DNA of 64,000 nucleotides from Chitinophagaceae bacterium (GTDB lineage Bacteria > Bacteroidota > Bacteroidia > Chitinophagales > Chitinophagaceae), in NCBI GenBank assembly GCA_023957125.1, contig JAMLHL010000012.1, forward strand, positions 62,001 to 126,000. Reading direction: 5' to 3'. The first letter of the stretch is position 1. Each line of letters starts with the position of its first letter. A program made the translations under genes and the position numbers. Under the pieces are notes generated by a model. The model had not been told where the DNA came from and searched no databases. It saw only the letters and a list, made by a program, of their open reading frames with translations. Shown piece by piece: positions 56,133 to 64,000 of this stretch.

Positions 56133-59100
56133 ATGAAACATATTCTTAACTATTTGTTGATTGGCGCCTGTTTGTTGACGGGATTGGGTTCCTGTACCGA
56201 TTCCCAACCTAAAGACGACCAGCCGCGCAGGCTGGAATTGTTGTTCCTCGGTCATAACAGTAAGCATCACGATTCGGAGCAGTTGGCTGAAATACTGATG
56301 CAGGCGTATTTCAAGAAGGGGATCAACATTACCTATACCACCAACCCGGATGACATGCTTCGGGAAGATTTCAAATTATATGACGGGTTGATCGTGTACG
56401 CCAATTATGATAGCATCACGCCGGGGCAGGCAAAGGCCTTACTCAATTTTGTATCATCAGGCAAGGGATTTATCCCCCTGCACTGCGCTTCCTGGTGTTT
56501 CAGGAATTCGCCGGAAGTAGTGGATTTGATCGGCGGGCAGTTCAAAACGCATCAGTACGATTCGTTTAAGGCGGTGTTCGTGAAGCCGGACAATCCCATA
56601 CTCAAAGGCGTACCCGAATTTGAAACGGAGGACGAAACTTATGTGCACGATAAACTGGCAAAGGATATAGAGGTACTGACGGAACGGGTGGAAGGCGATC
56701 ACCACGAACCCTACACATGGATCAAACATTATGGCAAAGGAAGGGTGTTTTATACGGCATACGGGCACAATGAAAAGACTTTTCTCAATCCGGGATTTCA
56801 GCAACTTGTGTTTAACGGAATTTCCTGGGCGGTGGGTGACCGTGTCCGTGAGTTGTGGACCGCCTGTACCATGCCGGAAGTAAAGTATGTGGACGCCAGG
56901 ATACCCAACTACGAAAACCGGGTGCCGCCACCCCGGTTCCAGGAGCCGTTGACGCCTGAGCAATCTATGCGCTTAATTCAGGTACCGGTTGGTTTTGAAC
57001 TGAAATTGTTTGCCGCCGAGCCGGATATCCAAAAACCCATCTATATGAACTGGGATGAAAAAGGCCGTTTGTGGGTAGCCGAAACGGTTGATTATCCGAA
57101 TATGGTCCGGGAAAATAAGAAGGAGGGACGCGACCGGATCATGATCCTGGAAGACACCGACGGAGATGGCAAAGCGGATAAGTTTACCGTATTTGCCGAC
57201 AGTTTGAATATTCCTACCAGCTTTGCCTTTGCCAATGGCGGCATCGTGGTATCGCAGGCGCCCGACTTCCTGTTTTTGAAAGATACAAACGGCGATGATA
57301 AAGCCGATATACGGAAAACCATCATTCACGGCTGGGGCACTTTTGATACGCATGCGGGCCCGAGCAACCTTAAATACGGGCCGGACAACCGGTTGTGGGG
57401 TACCGTAGGTTATTCCGGGTTCAAGGGGGTAATTGGCAACAGCAAAGATACCGTTGTTTATGGCCAGGGCTTGTACAGTTTTACGCCCGACGGCAGGCAA
57501 CTGGAATGGCTGGGCTATACCAGCAACAATACCTGGGGACTCGGCTTTACTGAGGACTATGACGTGTTTTTGTCCACTGCAAACAATACGCACAGCGCGG
57601 CCTTTACTATTCCTAAACGATACCTTGATCTTGTGCCTCCGGGAAATGAAACCGGAATTGAAAAGATAGAGAGTCACTACCGGATGCACGTTGCCACCAA
57701 AAATCTGCGCCAGGTGGATGTACACAATGGGTTCACCGCAGCGGCAGGGCATAATTTTTACACGGCGCGTAAATATCCGAAAGACTATTGGAACCGGGTG
57801 GCTTTTGTAAACGAACCCACCGGCCGGGTGATCCATAAAAATATTATTAAACCGGATGGCTCCACTTTTAAAGAAGGAGAAGATGGCTGGAATTTTGTAA
57901 CCAGCGCCGACGACTGGTTTGGTCCTGTTCAGGCAGAAGTGGGACCAGACGGGAATGTGTGGATCCTGGACTGGTATAATTTTATCATACAACACAACCC
58001 AACGCCCCAGGGGTTCGACAATGGCAAAGGGAATGCCTATATCAACCCGTTAAGAGATTCCGCCAAAGGACGTATCTACGTGGTTCGTCCGAAAATGAAT
58101 AAGCGCAGCGGCATTCAATCTTTAGACAGGAAGGATACCGATGGTTTGATCCGGGCTTTGAAGAGCGATAATATGTTCTGGCGCATTACGGCACAGCGGT
58201 TATTGGTGGAAGCGGGCGATCCAAAAGCGATCAACAAATTGTTGCCGCTGGTTTCTGACAGAACCCGGGACGAAATAGGATTGAGCCCGGCAGCGCTGCA
58301 TGCCTTATGGACCTTGCAGGGCCTGGGCGCCTTTGACGGCACTCATCCAAAAGCCACCGAAGCCTTACAATCGGCACTCACCCATCCTGCAGCCGGAGTG
58401 CGCAGGGCAGCAGTAATGCTTTTGCCGGCTAATGCCGAAAGCGGAGAAAGTTTATTATCGGCAGGCGCGTTTGAAGATGAGGATTTACGGGTTGTACTGG
58501 CGGCTGTATTAAAAACCTGTGATCTGCCGCCCGGTGATGCTTTAGGTAAAAAATTGTTTGAATTAGCCAGCCGGGAAAGCAGGGCGGCTGAAGACCGCTG
58601 GATCCAAAAAGCACTGTATGTGGCATCGAGAATCCAGATAGACGGCTTCTCGAAAGCGCTTACTGCCGGCGGCATCAATCCGGAAGTGGTTTTAGGAAAG
58701 ATCAAACTGCTCCATCGCATTATTAAAGGCGACCAACTGGATTACCTGGAATTACCGTCAAACAGTTATATCAGGCCGGATCGTTTGCCTGATTTAACGG
58801 GCAAAGAATTATACTTTACGGCAAAGGTTGACTTCCAACCGGGAGAACAGCCTAAAGGTGTGGTGATAGCCCAGGGCGATATGACCAATGGGTATTCGGT
58901 ATATATTGGAAATGATAAGAAATTATATTTCGAGGTGAACCAGGATCGCGCTGCCAGCATCATCCATTCACAGGATACTGTATCCAACCCGTTCTCTTTT
59001 GCTATTCATCTCGATAAGGAAGGAGGAATGCAACTTTTTGAGAATGACCGGGAAGTGGCAACGGGTAAAACCAGGGGATTGTTTACGCTTCCCTTACGCA

Positions 59101-59633
59101 GCAACGGGTTGAGAATCGGGCAGGATGCCAAAGCAACCGGCGCCAATAAAGCGGGGAACTACCCGGACAGCTCAAGACTTACCGGCGGCGCTGTTTCCTC
59201 AGCCCGGATAGAGGCTTTGAAAGTGGAAGGCATGGTAGTGGATCTGGGCAAACCCGATCAGACAATCATTTTGAAAACAGTCAAACATGAAATGAAATTT
59301 GAGCAGGAGCAATTGACCGCAAAAGCCGGCACGGTAGTGGAGATCATTTTTGATAATGTAGATTTCATGCAACACAACTTTTTATTACTGAAACCGGGGA
59401 GCTTCCAGAAAGTGGGCGCGGCGGCCGATAAGCTGGCGGAATCGCCGGAGGGATTGAAACTGGAATACATTCCGCAGATCCCGGAAGTGCTGGCAGCGAC
59501 GCCGCTTGTTAACCCTGATAGTAAGTTCAGACTGAAATTCAGGGTGCCGGATATCCCGGGCAACTACCCTTATATTTGTTCCTATCCGGGACACTGGCGA
59601 ATCATGAACGGAGTGCTAAAAGTGGTGAAATAG
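56133..59633 (+). CDS. Lipoprotein fusion: ThuA + dehydrogenase-like propeller + HEAT + LamG-like + cupredoxin
   Basis: An 1166-residue lipoprotein (lipobox LTGLGSC, Cys21). Residues ~30-250 form a ThuA-like domain (LELLFLGHNSKHHDSEQLAE, SSGKGFIPLHCASWCFRN). Residues ~275-650 resemble the N-terminal propeller of Planctomycete/Verrucomicrobia membrane-bound dehydrogenases (GRLWVAETVDYPN, DTDGDGKADKFTVF, FDTHAGPSNLKYGPDNRLW). Residues ~665-800 look like HEAT repeats, ~890-1035 like a concanavalin/LamG-type domain, and ~1050-1166 like a plastocyanin/azurin-type domain with QHNF and YICSYPGHWRIMNG giving His, Cys, His and Met copper ligands. No CxxCH heme motif occurs. It may oxidise a sugar outside the inner membrane with electrons passing to copper. 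Confidence 0.85.
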   Translation: MKHILNYLLIGACLLTGLGSCTDSQPKDDQPRRLELLFLGHNSKHHDSEQLAEILMQAYFKKGINITYTTNPDDMLREDFKLYDGLIVYANYDSITPGQAKALLNFVSSGKGFIPLHCASWCFRNSPEVVDLIGGQFKTHQYDSFKAVFVKPDNPILKGVPEFETEDETYVHDKLAKDIEVLTERVEGDHHEPYTWIKHYGKGRVFYTAYGHNEKTFLNPGFQQLVFNGISWAVGDRVRELWTACTMPEVKYVDARIPNYENRVPPPRFQEPLTPEQSMRLIQVPVGFELKLFAAEPDIQKPIYMNWDEKGRLWVAETVDYPNMVRENKKEGRDRIMILEDTDGDGKADKFTVFADSLNIPTSFAFANGGIVVSQAPDFLFLKDTNGDDKADIRKTIIHGWGTFDTHAGPSNLKYGPDNRLWGTVGYSGFKGVIGNSKDTVVYGQGLYSFTPDGRQLEWLGYTSNNTWGLGFTEDYDVFLSTANNTHSAAFTIPKRYLDLVPPGNETGIEKIESHYRMHVATKNLRQVDVHNGFTAAAGHNFYTARKYPKDYWNRVAFVNEPTGRVIHKNIIKPDGSTFKEGEDGWNFVTSADDWFGPVQAEVGPDGNVWILDWYNFIIQHNPTPQGFDNGKGNAYINPLRDSAKGRIYVVRPKMNKRSGIQSLDRKDTDGLIRALKSDNMFWRITAQRLLVEAGDPKAINKLLPLVSDRTRDEIGLSPAALHALWTLQGLGAFDGTHPKATEALQSALTHPAAGVRRAAVMLLPANAESGESLLSAGAFEDEDLRVVLAAVLKTCDLPPGDALGKKLFELASRESRAAEDRWIQKALYVASRIQIDGFSKALTAGGINPEVVLGKIKLLHRIIKGDQLDYLELPSNSYIRPDRLPDLTGKELYFTAKVDFQPGEQPKGVVIAQGDMTNGYSVYIGNDKKLYFEVNQDRAASIIHSQDTVSNPFSFAIHLDKEGGMQLFENDREVATGKTRGLFTLPLRSNGLRIGQDAKATGANKAGNYPDSSRLTGGAVSSARIEALKVEGMVVDLGKPDQTIILKTVKHEMKFEQEQLTAKAGTVVEIIFDNVDFMQHNFLLLKPGSFQKVGAAADKLAESPEGLKLEYIPQIPEVLAATPLVNPDSKFRLKFRVPDIPGNYPYICSYPGHWRIMNGVLKVVK

Positions 59634-59666
59634 CATTAATAAAATAAAAAGATTCAAATCACTCCG

Positions 59667-61013
59667 ATGGAACATAACCTGAGATACGTTTATCAATACA
59701 CGATAGTAGCTGCCGTAGGTGGTTTTCTTTTTGGATATGATACGGCAGTGATCTCAGGCGCTATTGGGTTTATTGAAAAAAAATTTCAACTCTCTGCTGC
59801 CATGACGGGATGGGCTGCCTCCTGTGCGCTCATCGGTTGCATGCTTGGCGCCTTGTTTGCGGGCTGGCTTAGCGACCGGTTTGGCAGAAAAAAAGTATTG
59901 TTGCTTGCGGCGGTTGCTTTCGCCGTGTCTTCTTTGGGTATCCTGCCCCATTGGGGTTTGACCGCTTTTGTGGGATTCAGGCTTATTGGAGGGATTGGGA
60001 TCGGCATCGCCTCTATTGTTTCGCCGATGTATATTTCGGAAATTGCGCCGGCAAATATCCGGGGACGGTTGATCGCTATTTACCAGATGGGAATTGTGCT
60101 GGGGATCCTGATCATCTATTTTGTAAATGCCATCATTGCGGGAATGTACGATGAGGCCTGGAACATAGAAACGGGATGGCGCTGGATGTTTGGTTCGGGA
60201 TTGGCACCTTCGCTGATTTTTGTATTCCTGTTATTAGTAGTACCTGAAAGCCCGCGCTGGCTGGCAAAACAAAATTTGTGGGAGAAGGCGGCAGGGGTTT
60301 TATCCAGGGTAAGCGGTGCAAAAGCCTCAGAGGAATTAGACAGCATTAAAGCATCGCTCGCTCTCAGGCAGGGCAACTTGACAGATCTGTTAAAACCGGG
60401 ATTGCGTAAGGCATTGATAATAGGAATCTGCCTTTCTGTCTTTTCACAGGTTACGGGGATCAATGTTATTATGTATTATGCCCCCGAAATTTTTAAATCC
60501 ACCGGAGACGGCAGCTCGTCGGCATTCATGCAAACCGTGTTGGTAGGATGTATCAACGCGTTAATGACGGTGGTTGCTATCCGTTATGTGGATAAGCTGG
60601 GACGTAAAAAATTATTATTGACCGGTTCGGCCGGTATGGCTGTTTGCCTGGCAATGGTAGGCTTTGCTTTCTATAGCAATATGACAGCAGGTTACTGGGT
60701 GCTTACCGGGATATTGCTGTATATCTGCTTCTTTGCTGTTTCCTTAGGCCCTCTAACCTTTGTGGTGGTTTCAGAAATCTTTCCCACCCGGTTGCGGGGC
60801 AGAGCGATGAGCATCGCCATCTTTTTTTTGTGGCTCTCGGTTTATATTGTTTCTCAAACTTTCCCTATGTTACTGGAAGCAATTGGCGGCGCCTTCACCT
60901 TCTGGATATATATGGCAATGTCGGTACTGGCATTTTTATTTGTATGGCTGATGGTTCCGGAGACAAAAGAAAAATCTTTAGAGGAGATTGAACTGATGTG
61001 GAAAATACATTAA
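59667..61013 (+). CDS. MFS sugar porter-family transporter
   Basis: A 448-residue inner-membrane protein with twelve predicted helices. Sugar-porter signatures are present: GFLFGYDTAVISGA in helix 1, DRFGRKKVLLLAA in the loop after helix 2, GIGIASIVSPMYISEIAP, VPESPRWLA, QVTGINVIMYYAPEIF and VPETKEKSLEEIE at the end. Relatives move xylose, galactose, arabinose or inositol with protons. It is 33 bp after the fusion protein and 16 bp before the SDR, consistent with uptake of the sugar freed by the GH78 at the end of the run. Confidence 0.95.
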   Translation: MEHNLRYVYQYTIVAAVGGFLFGYDTAVISGAIGFIEKKFQLSAAMTGWAASCALIGCMLGALFAGWLSDRFGRKKVLLLAAVAFAVSSLGILPHWGLTAFVGFRLIGGIGIGIASIVSPMYISEIAPANIRGRLIAIYQMGIVLGILIIYFVNAIIAGMYDEAWNIETGWRWMFGSGLAPSLIFVFLLLVVPESPRWLAKQNLWEKAAGVLSRVSGAKASEELDSIKASLALRQGNLTDLLKPGLRKALIIGICLSVFSQVTGINVIMYYAPEIFKSTGDGSSSAFMQTVLVGCINALMTVVAIRYVDKLGRKKLLLTGSAGMAVCLAMVGFAFYSNMTAGYWVLTGILLYICFFAVSLGPLTFVVVSEIFPTRLRGRAMSIAIFFLWLSVYIVSQTFPMLLEAIGGAFTFWIYMAMSVLAFLFVWLMVPETKEKSLEEIELMWKIH

Positions 61014-61029
61014 GGAAAGTCCTGGTATT

Positions 61030-61779
61030 ATGAAAAAGAAAAGAATCATATTGATCACCGGCGGTAACAAAGGGATCGGCGCTGCGTGCGTGCAATTATG
61101 CTTGTCCGAAGGCATGAACGTTGCCGTATTGGATATTGATAACACTTCTGCCTTGCCTGATGAGGTTTATTATCAGGTATGCAATGTGGCAGATGAGGCG
61201 CAGGTTGCGGAAAGTATCCGGAATGTTATCAATCGTTTTGGTGCCGTGGATGCTTTGGTAAATAATGCAGGTATCCAGCGCTATGGAAGCGTTACAGAAA
61301 CCAGTTCAGATCAGTGGGATGAAGTGATGAATGTGAACCTGAAAAGCATGTTTTTAACCGCCCGTTATGTATTGCCTTATATGCAGGCGCAACGCAGCGG
61401 CATCATCATTAATGTATCCAGTGTACAGGCTTTTCACAGTCAGCCCAAAGTAGCTGCTTATACTACGGCAAAAACCGCCATCCTGGGGCTTACCAGAAGT
61501 ATAGCGGTGGATTATGCACCTCATATCCGTTGTATTGCCATCTGCCCGGGTACGGTAGATACCCCTATGCTCAGGAATGCCATTGAACTTTCTCCCGATC
61601 CGGCTGCCGTGCTCAAAGAGTGTGAGGACATGCATTTGCTGCGCCGGATCGCACAACCTGAGGAAATTGCAGAATTGATCGTATTTCTTTGTAACAATAA
61701 GGCTGCTTTCATAACGGGACAGGCTATCCGAACAGATGGCGGGCTTGGTGTTATGATCCAGGGCAGCAAGAAGGATTAG
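61030..61779 (+). CDS. Short-chain dehydrogenase/reductase of the MFS/GH78 run
   Basis: A 249-residue SDR: ITGGNKGIGAAC (~9-20), LVNNAGIQRYG, catalytic Ser in NVSSVQAFHS and Tyr/Lys in AAYTTAKTAILG, then ICPGTVDTPML and ITGQAIRTDGGLGV. The pattern is of the glucose/rhamnose 1-dehydrogenase-like branch, though many activities share it. It starts 16 bp after the transporter and ends 7 bp before the GH78 start, so these genes are surely co-transcribed. Confidence 0.92.
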   Translation: MKKKRIILITGGNKGIGAACVQLCLSEGMNVAVLDIDNTSALPDEVYYQVCNVADEAQVAESIRNVINRFGAVDALVNNAGIQRYGSVTETSSDQWDEVMNVNLKSMFLTARYVLPYMQAQRSGIIINVSSVQAFHSQPKVAAYTTAKTAILGLTRSIAVDYAPHIRCIAICPGTVDTPMLRNAIELSPDPAAVLKECEDMHLLRRIAQPEEIAELIVFLCNNKAAFITGQAIRTDGGLGVMIQGSKKD

Positions 61780-61786
61780 ACAAAAG

Positions 61787-64000
61787 ATGACATATCAAAA
61801 ATACTTATTGATCCTCGGATGTTTAATGCTCCGGGGAATGCTGGGTGCGCAGTCTGTACAACCGGTTAATCTCACCTGTGCCTATCATACCAACCCGTTA
61901 GGAATAGACGCCGTATCTCCCCGGCTTAGCTGGAATATCCATTCCTCATTGCGCAACCAGTTTCAATCGGCTTATGAAATTGAAGTGAGGGAAGCATCTC
62001 TATCTGCTCCGGACGAAAGCGCTTTGATCTGGCAAAGCGGAAAAGTGTCTTCCGGGCAGACATTACACATTGAATACCAGGGGCCCGCTTTACAATCCTT
62101 TACGCGATATTACTGGCGGGTGCGGGTATATGACCCACAGGACAAAGCTTCTGCATGGAGTGAAGCGGCATGGTTTGAAACGGCAATGCTCAGCCCCAAC
62201 GACTGGAGCGCAAAATGGATCGGAGATGATAAACCGGCACCGGTGAAAGAGGAAGATTTTTATACAGCCGATCCCATGCCGGTGTTCAGAAAAGTTTTTG
62301 AAGCGTCCAAAAAAATCCGGCAGGCCAGGTTGTATATCACGGGGCTGGGATATTATGAAGCATGGCTGAATGGAAAAAAAGTGGGCGATCACGTATTGGA
62401 TCCGGGCTGGACGAAATACGACCAACAGGTTGAATACGCTGTTTACGATATTACAGGATTGATGAAACGGGGGAAAAATGTGGCCGGACTGATGGTAGGA
62501 AATGGCTGGTATAATGTGTTGCCCATGCGGATGTGGGGGCGGTTCAATTTAAGGGATGCCCTGGTTACCGGCCGCCCGGCAGTGAAAGCGCAGATCAGGA
62601 TTTTATATACGGATGGCAGTGAGGAAACGATCGTCACGGATGGCAACTGGCAGATGACGCCCGGACCGGTGATCCGCAACAGCGTGTATCTCGGCGAAGA
62701 ATATGATGCCCGGGCGATGCCCGCCGACTGGTTTACTATGGTGCCCCAACTCAGCAACTGGCAGCCCGCAAAAGAAGTGGAGGGAGCAAAAGGGCAACTG
62801 ACCGCACAGATGCAGGAGCCTGTCCGTATCACCAAAGTGCTGAAACCGGTATCCGTGGCGGAAGTGAAACCGGGTGTGTTTGTGTTTGATATGGGGCAGA
62901 ATTTTGCCGGTGTGGTTCGTATCAAAGTGAAAGGTAAAGCCGGAACAACCATAAGTCTTCGTTATGGGGAAGATAAACTGGCGGACGGTGGCGTGAATGT
63001 GATGACCGGCGTGGCCGGGCAGATCAAATCCGGAAATGGAGGTCCGGGCGCCCCTCGCGTGGCATGGCAGGAAGACCGTTATACCTTAAATGGTCAGGGG
63101 CTGGAAACCTGGCAACCCCGCTTCACCTTCCACGGATTCCGGTATGTGGAAGTAACCGGATGGCCGGGTAAGCCTACCCTCAACGATATAGAAGGATTGC
63201 GGATGAACAGCGATGTGGCATCTGCCGGTAGTTTTACCAGCAGTAATCCCATGTTCAACAAACTGGATCAGATAACCGACTGGACCTTCCGGAGTAATAT
63301 GTTCAGCGTACAATCCGATTGCCCTGCCAGGGAAAAATTTGGTTATGGTGGAGATATAGTTGCAACGGCTGAATCTTTCATCTACCGGTATAATATGGCT
63401 GGTTTTTATAAAAAAGCCGTTCAGGATTTTGCAAACGATCAACGGTCACGGGGAGGCATAACCGAAACGGCGCCTTATGTGGGGATAGCCGATAAAGGCC
63501 CCGGCGGGCAATCCGGCCCTTTAGGCTGGCAACTGGCATTTCCCCTGTTGATTCAGCATCTGTATGATTTTTACGGCGACCGGCAGGTGATGGCGCAATA
63601 TTATGACGCCGTAGTAAAACAGGTGAACTTCCTGAGAGAAACCGCGAAAAACAATCTTCATTTCCAGGACATCAGCGACCACGAAGCTCTGGATACCAAG
63701 CCCGAAGCACTTACCGCCTCCGCTTTTTATCTGCACCATGTAAGATTGCTGGCCGGATTCGCACAGGTCCTGGGCAGGGAGGAAGACGTGGATACCTATC
63801 AAAAATTAGCGGATCAGATAAAAAAGGCCATCACCACTCAATTTATGGTTCCCGGAACCGGGCGTTTTGACAATGCCACGCAATCGGCACAGATTTTCGC
63901 ACTGTATTACCAACTGGCACCTGAATCTGAAAAGCAACCGGTATTTGATCAACTGATGAAAGAATTTGAGCGGCACCACAACCATTTGTCCACCGGCATT
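61787..64000 (+). CDS. GH78 alpha-L-rhamnosidase, 3' end beyond window
   Basis: Open for 738 codons from ATG 61787 to the last base without a stop. It starts with a signal peptide (MTYQKYLLILGCLMLRGMLGAQ) and the GH78 opening VNLTCAYHTNPLGIDAVSPR. Accessory beta-domains include LYITGLGYYEAWLNGKKVGD. The catalytic region has SDCPAREKFGYGGDIVATAE, the REK variant of the GH78 acid motif, unlike the RDERAGW type in the GH78 at 50642. A typical length is 850-950 residues, so roughly 100-200 are missing, including the second catalytic Glu. It probably has different rhamnoside specificity from the first GH78. Confidence 0.93.
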   Translation, partial: MTYQKYLLILGCLMLRGMLGAQSVQPVNLTCAYHTNPLGIDAVSPRLSWNIHSSLRNQFQSAYEIEVREASLSAPDESALIWQSGKVSSGQTLHIEYQGPALQSFTRYYWRVRVYDPQDKASAWSEAAWFETAMLSPNDWSAKWIGDDKPAPVKEEDFYTADPMPVFRKVFEASKKIRQARLYITGLGYYEAWLNGKKVGDHVLDPGWTKYDQQVEYAVYDITGLMKRGKNVAGLMVGNGWYNVLPMRMWGRFNLRDALVTGRPAVKAQIRILYTDGSEETIVTDGNWQMTPGPVIRNSVYLGEEYDARAMPADWFTMVPQLSNWQPAKEVEGAKGQLTAQMQEPVRITKVLKPVSVAEVKPGVFVFDMGQNFAGVVRIKVKGKAGTTISLRYGEDKLADGGVNVMTGVAGQIKSGNGGPGAPRVAWQEDRYTLNGQGLETWQPRFTFHGFRYVEVTGWPGKPTLNDIEGLRMNSDVASAGSFTSSNPMFNKLDQITDWTFRSNMFSVQSDCPAREKFGYGGDIVATAESFIYRYNMAGFYKKAVQDFANDQRSRGGITETAPYVGIADKGPGGQSGPLGWQLAFPLLIQHLYDFYGDRQVMAQYYDAVVKQVNFLRETAKNNLHFQDISDHEALDTKPEALTASAFYLHHVRLLAGFAQVLGREEDVDTYQKLADQIKKAITTQFMVPGTGRFDNATQSAQIFALYYQLAPESEKQPVFDQLMKEFERHHNHLSTGI

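Noticed and set aside
56973..57995. 340-codon minus-strand open frame
   Set aside because: It lies wholly antisense within the ThuA/dehydrogenase-like fusion gene, shows no family motif, and reflects codon bias of the real gene.

Overview
The window looks like a chromosomal glycan-use region of a Bacteroidota bacterium, most likely family Chitinophagaceae. This is inferred from three SusC/SusD pairs, an ECF sigma/FecR pair feeding a SusC that carries an STN domain, Bacteroidota -7 promoter motifs (TAnnTTTG), lipobox signal peptides, and many starts without a Shine-Dalgarno sequence. No rRNA, tRNA, CRISPR array, phage gene or transposase gene was recognised. The glycan theme is rhamnose plus galacturonate: two GH78 and one GH106-type rhamnosidases, three complete GH28 enzymes and one gutted copy, a DUF4838 protein, a five-bladed-propeller glycosidase and two sulfatases.

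Layout. 1-3.1 kb (+): the tail of a leucine-rich-repeat protein and a DUF4838 protein. 3.4-19.7 kb (-): a sigma-70/FecR/SusC/SusD unit, a FAD-dependent oxidoreductase, two sulfatases and a large lipoprotein. This block contains a ~350-bp duplication, a decayed gene and palindromic elements. 19.8-20.4 kb: a GxxExxY gene between near-identical 47-bp palindromic repeats. 20.4-28.3 kb (-): a six-gene operon (Gfo/Idh oxidoreductase, TIM-barrel isomerase, acetoacetate-decarboxylase-family protein, SDR, enolase-superfamily dehydratase, GH106) with a divergent AraC regulator. 29.5-45.5 kb (-): a pectin-type locus with two SusCD pairs and four GH28-type genes. 45.9-54.5 kb (-): a seven-gene run (propeller glycosidase, GH78, SDR, cyclase-family hydrolase, Zn-alcohol dehydrogenase, D-2-hydroxyacid dehydrogenase, sugar permease). 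54.9-64 kb (+): Gfo/Idh oxidoreductase, a ThuA/dehydrogenase-like/cupredoxin fusion, MFS sugar transporter, SDR and a GH78 gene cut by the window end.

How it may work together (inference): SusCD pairs import rhamnogalacturonan-like or sulfated rhamnose-containing oligosaccharides, GH28/GH78/GH106 and sulfatases trim them, and the permease and MFS carrier import the products. No rhamnose isomerase, rhamnulokinase or aldolase is visible. Instead the rhamnosidase genes sit with dehydrogenases, a sugar-acid dehydratase, an ADC-family protein and a cyclase-family hydrolase, suggesting a non-phosphorylating oxidative route. That route is the best candidate here for an undescribed system.

A second theme is small non-coding repeats: a 102-bp element with 15-bp terminal inverted repeats and internal hairpins, dispersed CCGGTCGGTG-type palindromes (some flanked by direct repeats or tandemly arrayed), paired CTCCGCAGAGTC hairpins at a gene breakpoint, and the repeats around the GxxExxY gene.
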